A stretch of DNA of 64,000 bases from Maratus speciosus (lineage: Eukaryota > Arthropoda > Arachnida > Araneae > Salticidae). The stretch spans positions 259,003,196 to 259,067,195 of the forward strand of contig OZ010793.1 in the NCBI GenBank assembly GCA_963932465.1, in the 5' to 3' direction. Numbering within the stretch: the stretch's first letter is position 1; each line of letters opens with the position of its first letter. Under the pieces are notes generated by a model, which was not told the DNA's origin, ran no database searches, and worked only from the letters and a program-made list of their open reading frames with translations. The position numbers were made by a program, and so were the translations under genes. This document shows, one piece after another, positions 24,593-38,700 of the stretch.

Positions 24593-27311
24593 AGCTCTGC
24601 AAGGCTGCACGAATGTTTTCTGTGTCACACTGATTTCATTCACAGCAAACATCAACACAATTTTAATGATTTTGCGGAAATTGTTGCTTAATTTTTGAAA
24701 AAACAAGAACATAGCAGTGGCAATGACATGTGATTAATTAAATATACTACTTTATAAAGCAACTTTTTTCTTACATTCATAGTATAAATTACTCATACTT
24801 AAGTAAAAATATTAAATTGATAATGATCTAATAATCACCAATTAAAGTTACAAATATAAGGTTCAATGAGCAATTGAATTTCTTTTCTTTCCCCTTTCTG
24901 TTCCTAGTAACAACTAAGGAGCACCACACACCAAGGAGACATGCAACAAGTATGAGGCATGCGAAAATTTCATCCTGTTAACAAAGAAAAAACCAGTTTG
25001 AACAGCAGTTTGTCTCCTATCTTAAATTATTGTAGTATGTCTCTCTGGTGTGTGGCATGACTAAATTATTTAATTAAAAGACTGTGTACAGATATACCAA
25101 TGTTAAAAAAGAGTATTTTAAAAGAAATGTGTTATGTGATTGATATGTTTTAATATGACAATATCTAAGGGATAATTCTTACTATTTTGTGCAGGTGTAG
25201 CGGCTGGCTGAGAAGCAGGTTGTGCAGGTGTCATTTGGACAGCCTGTGGTTGGGCTTGTCCAGGCTGGTTATAAAACTGTGCATAATAAGCGGCCCATGC
25301 AGCTGCATTAGCATCAGCAGCAACTTTAGCTGAATAAAGAAAGAAAAGTTACTTAAACAATCATTCAGTAACATTTCTCAAAAAAATAAAATAAAGAATT
25401 CTACAAAATTTTCTCAAAGACTCGACAAAAACAAATTGCTAATTTTAACAATAAATAAATTGCAAATTTAAACAATATCTGTTTATGGTAATCATTCTTA
25501 ATAATTTCATAGGAATACCTAAAGGCTTTTTGACATTTAATATTTGTGATTTGCTATTGCAAAGACACTGTAAAAGAGTGAAACTAAAAAACACCAAAGA
25601 GCTACATAAAATCAATATCATACACTTGGAAATGTAAGAGTTTTCAAGAGCTTTATTATAAAAACCTCATTTCAACAGGTAACTTTCAAGGCCTTTTCTT
25701 TTAAGGTTGCCAGTAAATGTTCAAAAAATGAACCTAGGAAAGCTGCTTTACATATAAAAAATTAAAAACTTGATTTAATTGCTGATTTGCGAGGCAATTG
25801 TAAAAATTCTGCTAGCACACACAGAAAAGGAGGAGAGGGAAAGTGCAAAAGAACAATATAAAAGAATTAACACTTTTTACATATTTAAGCTTGTGGATTT
25901 AAGGCACAAATATTTCCTTCCAGGAAATAAAAATAACAATAGTAAAAATGAGAAAAATTGTATTTACCTGGATCACTTGGTGTAACAGGGACACCAGTAG
26001 GAGCAGGTTGGTTTGGCCATGGTTGGTAGGCACCCCCTGCCCAACCAGCAGGAGCATATGGCTGGCCTGGACCAGGCTGTGCTTGGCTAAAAATATACAA
26101 TTCATTAATAAACTTCACTTGCACACTAAAAAAGTATTCAAAAAATCTATAAGCCAATAATCTTGTTTAGTATGAAATACTTATCTTAAACAAAACAGTA
26201 AGCCAATCACTTCTTTTGCTTGTATATACCTACAAACTTTCTACTATTGATATAATCTTTATATAATTTACAATGTTAAAAAGCAGGGTCTGTCCAGACT
26301 TTTCTCACAGAAACATTTACATTATACTGTTTTACTTTAATTTGTGAAAGTTCTAGTCATAATTTTGTGAATTTCAAAATATCATATTCAGGTTCTATCC
26401 TTCATATATGAAAAAGCTAACAAGGAAGGTCTCCTTACCAGACATACTCAGAAGAGAACACTTTGAAAAAAAAATACTAACTAAACTACTTATGTATGTA
26501 ATAAAGGATCAGTCAAATTTAACGGCAGAGTTACAGCAAAAAGTCTAAAAAAAAAATAATAATACTTTCGAGTATTCGGTGCAAAAAGACGAAAGCATCA
26601 CGCGATTTGGCAAGCAGTATTTTTCCTTTTCATTGCCAGATTTTTAGAATACGTGTAAATAGCATTTAATGAATTTAAACTTAAACAATGAAAAAAATTT
26701 TTTTGTATTACGTTGCTTCTGTATTATGTTGCTTGTTATTTATTTTTATTACTTTAAAAACAATTTCATGTATAAAAAATATTTTCATACATTTAAACGT
26801 ATTCCAAAATATGAGCAAGATGAAGAATGATGCAGTTATTCATTTCAATATCAAAGAAGTCGTTTCCATAGCAACAAAATGGAATCGACATTGCTCAATT
26901 GAACTTAATTTTGAGATTGAAACAATTTTAATTTAAATTATATATATATATTTAACTAAGTTCAATATGAAACATTTTTACCTTAAAGAGTATTTGACAA
27001 AGTATTTTTTTTTGAAATTTTATTCCATCCAACTGGTAATAAATCGGCAAGTATCGAAATTTTCATTTTTCATTTTTTTACGGACTTCTCTATTGACTTT
27101 CTGCTGAAATTATAAAAATATCTATCCTCATGAGTAGAAGATTCTATATTTTTTTTCAGATTTTTTGGAGTATGCCTGTATGGAGACCTTCCTTGTAAGT
27201 AATATGTTCTTTGACGAGTTCCATTTTGTTTAATAGCATTGTTTAACGTCTAATGCTTCTGATTTCTCATGGCAATCTTTTTTTTTTTTTTTTTCAGAAA
27301 CTATTGGATTT

Positions 27312-27349
<38 letters not shown>

Positions 27350-30300
27350 GGGAGTACCTAAATCAAATTATAGCTGTTATAATACTAACAAAATAATTAT
27401 TGAAATTGCTTCAGTAGATCCAAAACGTGTGTGTGTGTCAGTCAATATAAGCTGTATTCCATGGGATTTTGGAAATGCTGTTGCCTTATTAAGATTTATT
27501 TTGTCACTTTGCCATTTTTTTACACACATAAATTTATTTAGATAATTATATAACATTTAAGAACAAAAAATAAAGGAAATTGTGAAAAATTGTTTACACA
27601 GACGCAACTAAAGGCGTGCCATTATAAAAGTAGTGATTTTATAAAAATCACTAGCAAACCTCATGGCTTTGCTTGCATTGAAATATGCCAAGTGATATTT
27701 GTATGTCTAATTTTTATTAGAAGAAATTATATACTTTTAGGAATAATTCAAAAATTACTAATCAAGCCACTAAACTTCATTATTACACTGCATTAGGAAG
27801 AAATTAGACTTAAATTAATAAGAACTAAAACTAATTCTAAATAAATGATAATTTAGAAAGTATATTGAAGCTTTTATGCTCATTTCAGTAGCTTTATAGT
27901 TTATAATTATAGGAATTAGTTCAGGACATAATTCGGCTGCAAGGTTCATGCCTTTTTCTGTCTCATCAATTGTAAGCGATTCTCCTTTAAAGCATGGATC
28001 AGTAATGTCTGCCAAGAAATGTACAGATGTCATGGCCAATTCATATCTGTCTTCTATGGCTTTTTCAATGTTTTTTGTAATCATGGTAAGATTACTAGCA
28101 GCACATATTTCTGATATTTCTTTTTTAAAATCTTTCCAAACTTCAACTACATCACTAATAATACAATTATTACTCTGAGCTTTGTCACATGAAATTGCAA
28201 TATGTTTGAGCTATAGGTGAAAATTAACGGTCGCCACTCGCCACGTGGCGATTAAAGTTGTAAAAGTGGCGATTAAAAAATCGGCCAACGATCGCCACCC
28301 TAGTCGCCACTCGCCAAGTGGCGATAAAAAAACCTTATCGATCCAAGTGAAATACAGCTTTTTTCATGGAAATATGCATCTGTACTTTGATTACATCTAA
28401 TTAGAAAACTGGTTAATTCTTTTTCCTACTGGATGCAAGCAGATTACAACGATTTAGCAGTATTTTCAATATTTCGGCTTTTCGCCATTGCTCTTCAGTT
28501 GGATTATTTTTTCGAGAAATACAGTTTTATTCTGCAAAATTTATTCATCAGCTTTGATTCCACATGCTTTTTAAATAATTTATTCTTTTTTTTCACCGGA
28601 TTCAAGCGGAATTTTAAAAACATTGCAGTACCTTCAATATTTAGACTCCTGTTACATGCTCACCAGTTAGATTATTTTTCTTCAAGAGATACTGTTTAAT
28701 CCTGCAAAATACACTCACCAGCTTAGATTTTAACTGCATGTAATGTGTGTAGTATGTTAATAACGCATTTACTTATTAAATAAAATCCAAATAACATTTT
28801 GTGTTTTTTTTTTTTTTTTTTTTGTATACACCTAACTGTTAGAATTTTGATTTAGTTATTTTTTATATAAAGAAAGTAATAATAATTTGATTGATAATAG
28901 TGTGTATGAACATATACAAATATTCTAAAAATATATTCTAAAAAAATTAATATGAGAACAGATTTTGTGGTTTTAACCCTTTCCGGCGCGGAGTAATTCT
29001 GTTAAGCTGGTGGACTGACACCAGAATATATAAACAAATTTATTTGTAAATACGAACTTGCTTATTTTCAAGTACGTTATAAAAGGAAAATTTTAATTAA
29101 ATATTCTGGGTGCCAGTAAAATAACAATTAGGTGCCCTTTTTAAAGGACAGCACTCGCGAAAAGGTTAAAGTAATTTTCTTCAATTTTGACTGCTTCCAT
29201 ATTCTTATCATGAATAGTTGGCTGGTATAAAACTCTGATTTATGGAAAAATATGTACATATACAACGCTTATAGTTTATGTAGATGTCAAGAAAGTTTGA
29301 AACATTATAGTGGCCACTAACTTTAAAAAGTGGCCACTAATGAAACTGAGCCTACCGGCCACTGGCTACTAACTCAATTTCCCAGTTTTCACCTATAGTT
29401 TGAGCCTTTGGATATAATCTTCAACATTTCTTTTTAACTGCAAGTCTATGGACTTTCTTAGAAATATCAGAATTGATTTTCTCTCGATTATCTTCACAAA
29501 TTTTGAAAATTTGTGACCAATTGCTTATGTAAGACTCCATTGTGTCCAACATGGAATTCCACCTGACACCTGATGGTAACTCAAGCTTTTTAGCAACTAT
29601 TTCCCGAAGCTTTGCTGAAGCAAAATGATCATTTCGAAAATATTTAACAATATCAAAACTTGAGCTTTTATATTAGAGATTTTAATGTCTTTTGCTAGAA
29701 GATTTAAGACATGAGCTGAACATCCATAAGTTAAAATATTCATATTATGTCTCTCAATCTTTTAAAGTTCATTTCTCATCTTCATGGCAGCATTGTCTGT
29801 TACAAAGTTGCCAATAAAACAACCATAGCGTTCCTCGACTTTATTTATGGCAATACTTGCAAGCTCACAAAGATAATTAAATTCATGAGGATGGCCAGAT
29901 GTATTAATTGAATCTACTACGTAAATTTGGCCTTTACAAGATACTGTAATTCCTACAACTGGCTCATTGAGAATGTTACTCGATCTGTCAAGAGCAACAC
30001 AAACAATCTCTTCTCTTAAATCATTTTTATAAGTTTCCAGCACAGGGGATTCATACACTTTGTCAAGTAATATGCCTCCTATTTAATGATGATTTGGTGG
30101 TTTGTAGCCAGGTTTTGTACTCAACACCATCTTTTTAAATTCTGAATAATCCACACATGAAAATGATGTATTTGTTGCGTAAATAAAGCGTACAACTTGA
30201 ATATCAAACGATTCTTTAATAAACATGTTTTAAACACTGTTTTAAATGTAATGTTTTAAGCATGTTTTAAACAAAATGTTTTAAACGTAACAACCCTGGT

Positions 30301-32719
30301 TTAAACCAAATTGTTTTTTGTTTTTTTTCATATGGTTTTTTCTCTTTTTCCCAAATGTTTTCCTTTATTTTACACATTATTGAAAAATGCAAAATCCAAG
30401 TTATGCAGAAGCTACAAGCAAAGCTTTAGAAAAATGATGAATTAATAAATATGTAAAGGCGACAAGCATTTTTAATCAATCAAACTTTTCTTCGAAGCTT
30501 TAAATCTATATAGCAGACTAATTTTTCTAAAATTAGCTGGGAAGAAAATAAAACAAGTAGTTATTTTTCTTCTTTTATTTAAGGCTTTTAATTTTCAAAA
30601 TAGCCAAAATGGCAGATTAGAGCTAAAAATACACTTTTACTATACTTAGATTGCTTGATTAGTTAAGATTTACATAGGCCTCAATGATGACATAATCATA
30701 AGTAATTCTCTATTGGTTACTTTTTGTTCTGTATGTTAATGAATGATTGACTATGAGTTTTCTTTGCTGTATCATGGCTATTGGGTTTAGTAAGCTTTCG
30801 TTTTTCTTGCATTCTTACATTGGGATTGAGGTTTTGCAATATGATTTTATTCTGTTACCAGCATGATTGGCACGGTTTTAATCAATTGGTTAACCAACTG
30901 TTTTTTTAGAAAATATCTAATATAATATTTTCTGATTTTTGTAATTTAAGTGTTTCAAATTATTGGATATAAATAATTTCTACTTTTAACAATCTTATCC
31001 CAGCAGCCACCGTGAGACTTAGTGAGTCTAGGTTATATTTGTATGCATGTAAAATGCAAATTGCATGTGTTGATGAATATATCGGAGGCTCTAAAGATAA
31101 AATTTAAAACATGTGAATGTAGCAAAGGTAAAATAGATTAAAAATATTCAATATTTTGAATAAATATTTTTCTTTGAGAAAACGCAGATTATTTACAATT
31201 AATAACATAAAATGACCTTTAAGATTTCAGTCAAGCTGCAAAAGAAAATTTTCTTGATTGGGGAGATTATTTTTTAAGGTTGTTCTCAAATGCTCTACTC
31301 AACAAGCACAAAATGCTTTGACACATTTACAAATTCATTTTTTAACAGAAAGATATAAAATTAGAAGGCCTGACTGGAAGCGATTTGGAAACGAACTGTG
31401 TTTTCCTTTTTTGATAAATAAATTACCTATTGATGAGTTATAAGCAATTTTGATCACGTGACGACAAAGTTTTTAACCTTCCTTGAGTAGTTATTTTTCT
31501 TTCGCATGGAAATTCGGTTCAAAATGCCAACTTTGATACTATTTTCTGAAAGATCTATTGCGTTTGCAAAAAAATGAAACACAGGTCCATTATATAGTTT
31601 CTGAACAACAGCATCTGCTAGTTTCATGCATTTCCGAACAAAAATAAATTAAAACTTATGTCATAAAGGTCTTTCGGATTTGAGAACAGCCTTAAAAATA
31701 AAAAAGAAACTCAAGATATGAAGTCAAATAAGAGGACATTGAAAAATTGGGTGCTAGCGAAGCATCTGTTTACTTTTAACTAAAATATGCAATAAGATAT
31801 ATATATATTTAAATCGTCTATTGCATAATCGAATCCACTATTTAGATCTGACAAAAAAATGGGTAAAAATCGAGATAAGGCTCGCGTGAGACATAACAGA
31901 AAAAAGTCTCATAAAAATGCCTAAAAATATATATTATTAATTTTCAGTTTAGATATTTAAAAGTAATATGTGTTATAAAATAGCTTAGAAAAAAAATCCT
32001 GTGTATTAAGTCTGATGGCTGTTTAAATGTTTTAGTGGTTGACAACTTTTATAAATCTAATTTCCATTTTAAGATCAATGTTTTCAGTAGTCTAAAAAGC
32101 TGGTAAATAGGTATTTCTGTTTATTTTACAACTTTTCTTTTCTAACGTGATAGTTTCTGAGGAGAAGTGTCAAACGACAATACACAATACTTCTTGAAAC
32201 GTGTAAAGACCTTACTGCTAAATTCAAATCATTCTAGGAATTCTTTATAAAAAGCTTTACTTTTAATAAATGATAATAATTGTTCATGTAGTGTTGTTCT
32301 AACAGAAAAATGAGATATCTCAGATTGCAAATATTTCAAAGAAATTATTTTGAATAGCCATGGGAAAGTATATTATATTTATGAAACTACACCATATATT
32401 TATTTATAGTACTAGTAATCAAAAGATAGTTTATTATTCAGGTTATCAAGGTATCACTGTTTCACTATGTAGAGCATTTTATTAATGGAACATAAGACAT
32501 AGCTTTTACTAAAAATGTTTAAATTTTAAATGATTTAATTTTTTACATAATTGATTGTAATTATTTAATTTAAATTATTTTTAAATGAAGTTATATTACT
32601 TATATATCCAACAATGTTTATTTTTATCAATAAATATGCATGTATATGTAATAGGAAAATATTTAAAAAAACCTGGTTTAAACCAAAAAAAAAACGGGTT
32701 TAAAAGTTAAAAAAACCCG

Positions 32720-32754
<35 letters not shown>

Positions 32755-35700
32755 CCGTTTTCCAGTTGAACTGCATTTAATATTTCATTTTGTTTTACAC
32801 TTAAAAATCCCAATTTTTGAATTTTTGTTATTAAAGGGTACAACTTAAGATAACAGATACGATGAAAATCAGAAAAAGATAAAGGAGGCATTTTTAGTCT
32901 GTACCTGTCTATGAATGCATTTTGATGTACTACTAAATAAATGAATTATAACCTATAAAGTAAAGTCATTCTTTTCTATGTAGTCATAAAAAATTAAAAA
33001 TACAAGTTCTTTGGATTATACTAATTTGGTGAGGGTTGAGTGGTTGGGTCTTTCAGTTCTTTCAAATCAATTTTTATGCAAAGATGTCTGAAAATCTAAA
33101 TTTAATTGAAATTTTACCTTACATATATAATAGAATCATAACAAGTAATTAAACATAGTTGGCACTGTTCAAAGAAATGCACAGCAAAAAACTCCAAAAA
33201 ACCCGAAGGAAACAAAAAAAAACCAATAAAACCCGAAAAACCCAAACCTGCCAACATGTCAATTTTGAAATCCTTACAATTTTTATGATGCATTCTTGGG
33301 TGCTTAAAAATGCATAAGATATGCACATGCAATGAAAAAAGTAATACTTCATAACATTTTCTATGCTATATTCATGTATAGTCTTTTTTTTTTTTTTTCA
33401 AAATAAAAACGTGAGATATCAAAAGAAATTTTTTTTGCATGGGAAATTCTAAAAAAAAAAATTCTGAAATTCACAGCAAATTTTCTGAAAGGTTACACAG
33501 CCAAAGGATTGGGGAGGAAAGGGGGGGGGGGGGGGGGGGGGGGGGGAGGAATTGGATTCCCTTCCGGTCTAATTACGAGTTTTTTCGAGGCCCTTTGATG
33601 AAATTCGCGCTTTTTCCTTGATCCTGTGAAAAATTCACGTTTTTTTCACGATCCTTTGACGAAATTACTTTTTTTCTCCGCAATCTTTTGACAAAGTTTG
33701 CGTTTTTTTCGTGATCTTTTTACGAAATTTGCCGTTTTTTCGCGATCTTTTGACGAAATTTGTGTTATTGATTTGTGTTATGTGAATATTGCGTTTTTTC
33801 CCTCGATCTTTTGATAAAATTTTTTTGTGCAATTTTTTGATAAAAGCAACTTTTTTTTTTTTTTTTTTTTTTTCCTATCTTTGACGAAATAAACATTTTT
33901 CTCGCAATCTTTTGACGAAATTCGCATTTTTCTCGCGATCTTTTGACGGAATTCGCATTTTTTTACGAGATCTTTGACAAAATTCGCGTGTTTTTTACGT
34001 GAACCTTGACAATATTCGCGTTTTTTTACGAGATCTTTGACGAAATTCACGTTATTTCCCGCGATCTTTGACGAAATTAACTTTGTTTCAAAGATTTTTG
34101 ATCGAAATTAGCGTTTTTACGCGTTTTCTGACAAAATTCGCGTTCTTTTCACGATCCCTTGAAGAAATTAGTGTTCTTTCCCCGCGATCTTTGACGAAAT
34201 TCATGTTCTTTTCACGATTCTTTGCCGAAATTAGTGTTTCTCCTGCGATTTTTGACAAAATTCGCGTTCTTTTCACGATCTTTCGAAAAAAATAGTGTTT
34301 TTCTGAGCGATTTTTAACGAAATACGCGTTTTTTTCGCGATTCTTTGACAAAATTTGCTTTTTTTTTCAAATATCTTTTATAAAATTCTTTTTTCCCCGC
34401 GATCTTTGACGATATTCGCGCTTTTTCTCGCGAACTTTGATGAAATTCGCGTTCATTTCCCGATCCTTTGAACAAATTCGCGTTTTATCCCCACAATTTT
34501 TGACGAAATTCGCGTACTTTTCACAATCCCTTGTCGAAATTAGTGTTTTTTCCCGCGATCTTTGACGAAATTAGCGGGGGTTTTTTTTTCGAAAATTAGG
34601 GCTTTTTTCAAGATTCTTTGAGAAAATTGGCGTTTTTTCGCGATCCTTTGACAAAAGTAGTGTTTTTGAACGGATCTTTGATGAAATTAGCGTTTTTTTT
34701 TTTTTTCAATCTTTGACAAAAGTAGCGTTTTTTCATGCGATCTTTGACAAAATTTGCATTTTTCTGCGATTGTTTTTCCCGCGCGCAAAACCGTACTGTT
34801 CATCCGTACAATTAGAACAAAATCCGTACAAGTTGGCAGCTATGCATATATAATAGAATCATAACAAGTAATTAAACATAGTTCAAAGAAATGCACAGCA
34901 AAAAACTCCAAAAAACCCGAAAGAAACAAACAAAAAAATTTGTAGATTTTTTGCGATCTTTTAAATGAAATTTGCGATTCTTTCGACTAAATTTGTAGAT
35001 TTTTTGTGATCTTTTAAACGAAATTTGTGTTTCCTTCGGGATCTTGACGAAATTTGCAATTTTTTGCGATCTTTTAACGAAATTTGCGGCTATTTCACCC
35101 TTTTGACGAAATGCGCGGTTGTTTCGCAATCTCTAACAAAATTTGCTCTCATTTCGCAATCGTTTTGACAAAATTTGCATTCATTTTGCGATTTTGAGTA
35201 AATTTACGTTCATTTTGTGATTGAGTAAATTTACGTTCATTTCACGATCTTTTGATGAAATTAGTTTCTTTTTTTCCCTTTTCTTTGACGAAATAGAAGG
35301 TTATTTGCCCTGTTTTGACCCAAATTCGCAGTTGTTTTGTGATCTTTTGACGAAATTCGAGGTTGTTTTGTGATCTTTAGTCGAAATTCGAGGTTGTTTG
35401 TGATCTTTAGTCGAAATTCGATGTTGTTTTGTGATCTTTTGACGAAATTTGCGATTGTTTCGCTATCTTTTGGCGAAATGTGCATTTATTTTGCGATCTT
35501 TTGACAAAATTTGCGTTCATTTCACGATCTTTTGACAAAACCTGCGGTTCTTTTGCAATCTTTTGAAGAAACCTGCGGTTCTTTCACGATCTTTTGACGA
35601 AATTTGCGGTTATTTTGCGATCTTGTGACGAAATTCTCGTTTTTTCCATAATTCTTCGCGAAAATTCGCAGTATTTTTATGTCAGAATTTTCAGATGACC

Positions 35701-38700
35701 TCTTTTTCTTTTTTTTTTTTAACCGAATGTCTTAAACTTTCAGAAAATTCGGAACATAATCACCCCTGATATACGGTACATATTATTCAGAGATCGCTTT
35801 TGTGAAGGTCGCCATACGGACATCTTTATTTGTACTGAAATTGTTCTATCTCAAGGAATTATGGAATTCGTTAAAATCGAAATCAACTGTATATGTTTCT
35901 GAAAAATTTCCCCAGGGGGTTAAAATTTCCCCCTGATCCTAGATCGCCAGATCATACATAATCTGCACCTCTGCACTTTAGCAATTGTGTTTTTTAGACT
36001 TTTCTCAGTTAACAATCAACTGCAAAGTTTGTGAATTAATTGAGGCTTTCTCTATTCTTATTTTTTACGATGGCTATTTTTACTTTCTTGTATCTTTTAT
36101 AGAAGAGAGTACTGTAATAGAATTTTTTTTTTTTAACTTCCAGTTTTCGTCTTAGGGGTCAGATATCCCAAAAAACATGTTTAAAGAAAATGTCTGTCCG
36201 TGTGTCCTGACTGTCGCCATTGCACAGAATTGAACAAAAAAAAATTTAAGCTTTTGGCTATGGCAAGCAGGTCCTTCCTTCATTTGGAAAAAATCCACCG
36301 GTAAGGGGTGCTGTAATAGCAATTTTGAATATTGTACCATCAAAAAGTGTATGAAGTTATGCATAAAATTAAACCAAATTTTTTGAGTATGTCTTTGGTC
36401 ATGGCAAGAGAAGGTCCTTTCTTAATTTGGAAAAAATCTGCCCGAAGGGGGCGCAGTAATAGCGATTTTGAATATTGTACCATCGAAAAGTGTATGAAGT
36501 TACGCATAGAATTGAACCAAAAAATTATTTTGAAGTTCTTGGCTATGGCAAACAGGTCCTTCCTTAATTTGGAAAAAATCTGCCGGTTAGGGGGTGCTGT
36601 AATAGCAATTTTTGTGCCATTTTGAATATTATACCATTGAAAAGTGTATGAATTTATGCATAGAATAGAGCTAATTTTTTATGCATGTTTTTGTTCATGG
36701 CAAGGTCTTCCCTGAATTTGAAAAAATTCCTCCAGAAGGGGGCGCTGTAATAGTGATTTTCGTACCATTTTCAATATTGTACCTTCGAAAAATGTACGAA
36801 GTTATGCACAGAATTAAACCAAATTTTTTATGTTAGTTTTTGGCCATGGCAAGAACCTCCCTGAATGTGGTAAAATTTTGCCTGAAGGGGGCGCTGTAAT
36901 AGCGATTTTTGTGTAGTATTCTTAATTTTTCGTAGTTCTATTGTACATCAGTGGCTCGTGTATCGACAGATCCTCATAAGCCGGCTATTCGTGATTTTAA
37001 TAAATATCAGGTTTGAGATTAACTTGTTTTTATTCCGATTCATTGACTGAAGCAGAAATTTAAGATGAAAGTCAAATTTGACATAGTATTGAACTAATAA
37101 AAATGAAATACCGACATCTGTAACAACATTTTGAAATATTAAAATATATGAGATAGAAGAAAGTTTTGGGATTGACACATCCAACTAGTTTTTTATTGTT
37201 ATTGAGAATTGCCCATCGACAATAGTTTTACTTACTACTGTTGTTGATATTGTGGAGGTCCCGGATATTGACCTTGGGGTCCTCCAGGCATATTGTGTCC
37301 TCCAGGAGGCCCACCTTGTCCTGGTGGCTATTAAAAAAAAAAAAAAAAAATTATTGATACAATGTTTGAAAATTTTCATATAATTCAAGTATAAAAAAAG
37401 GAAACCACTTACCATTCCACCAACACGTTCCATAATCAACTGTTTAGCATGTTCAATCTGTTGTGGATTTCCACGAATAATAAAGATCTTTTCATGTGGA
37501 TTTGGTGGTGCTCCCCTTGCTATTTCCACGTGAGCACCAGATTGTTGATTTATATTCCGTACAGTCTCACCACCTTTACCAATAACTAAACCACATTTAT
37601 TGGCAGGAACAGCAAACTGAACTTCTGTAGCTCCTTCATTACCACCAGGACGTCCCATTCGTGGTCCACCTGGTCCAAAGTCGGGTCTGATTCCAGGACC
37701 ACCACCACCACCACCACCCATTCCACCTCGACCTCTTCCTCGTCCACGACCAGGGCCAGCCATTCCCATGTTACCTCCAGGAACTCCTCCGCCACCTCCT
37801 CCCATCTGTTGATCACGAACCTGGATCAGAACATATATTCATTTGCACTAACACATGCACGCATTTCATGCGGCCAAATTTTACTTAAATGCATGAGCAA
37901 AAAAATAGCATAGTAGACTTCATATCATACAATACATTCTGTTAACAGACACCCCTCATACTAATGTTAAAGGTATTTTCAAATAAACTGTTTCCAAATT
38001 CTAGGTGAAAATTTAATATTTATAATTTAATAAAAATGCTAATAAACTTTGGTAAAATATTTCAGTACAAAGTAAATTATATAAATATATAACAGTAAAT
38101 TTTATTAGAAATATATAGAATTTTGTGTCATTTAAAATAGATTGAATAATTTCAGGAATTTTATGAAATAAAAACAACCTACACATTATTTCCTTAGGCT
38201 GCAAAAAAAGGTTTGGTAATTAGGAAGAAGCAAATGTGCTTAGATAGATTATATTCGCTATATTAGAATAAAAAATCTTGTTGCATGAAAAATCACAAAG
38301 AGAAAATAAAAATGGGTGCAAGAAGCCCATTCAAGTATCAATCACCTAAGTATTAGAAATAACCAAACGAAAATCGGCCAGAAGATCTCTACCTTGCATT
38401 ATAGCTAAAAATCGATGCCTTATAATAAAAAAAGTAGAATTTACTATAAGTGAAAAATCTCTCCAAGTCTTGCACCCATGAAAGTACCTAATCGCAGAAT
38501 TTTCATCTTAAATTTGCCTTATTTATAGCAACAGTTATGTTTTTAAAAGATAATAGATTTATAATAATTTAAATTTTACTTTAATGTTTGTACAATTAGA
38601 TAATATATCTACTATGTTATTTTAAAGTTACTGTCAATATAGAAATCAAATATAAATTTTAATAAAAAATTTACCTAAAATGCTAAATATATATACAGTA

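Larger units (their letters stand above)
27815..30215 (-). pseudogene. Decayed hAT (DUF659-type) transposase, minus strand
   Basis: Reading leftward from about 30210: YKPPNHH, a stop, then [44 protein letters not shown], a stop, then [15 protein letters not shown], a frameshift, then [18 protein letters not shown]. After an inserted element come [19 protein letters not shown] residues (in fact [20 protein letters not shown]) and [14 protein letters not shown]. These are the landmarks of the DUF659/hAT core: VTDNAA, GCSAH.LNLLAKD, RWNS and the H.LA...DP block. The C-terminal dimerisation motif is not found. Two in-frame stops and one frameshift show it is dead. It lies in the same direction as the host gene, inside its 11-kb intron. 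Confidence 0.85.

Noticed and set aside
26688..26936. Open frame starting [20 protein letters not shown], resembling a signal or membrane segment
   Set aside because: It lies inside the TAA-flanked MITE, is AT-rich low-complexity, and has no relatives I recognise.
31258..31443. 61-codon frame with [20 protein letters not shown]
   Set aside because: Short, no recognisable domain, and next to a dispersed repeat; not enough to call a gene.
32700..32891. Minus-strand frame containing [20 protein letters not shown]
   Set aside because: It could be the N-terminal part of the hAT relic at 27.8-30.2 kb, but no family landmark is visible and 2.5 kb of other repeats lies between; left unassigned.
37586..37816. 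Val/Glu-rich open frame in the KH4 exon
   Set aside because: A shadow of the Gly-rich coding frame.
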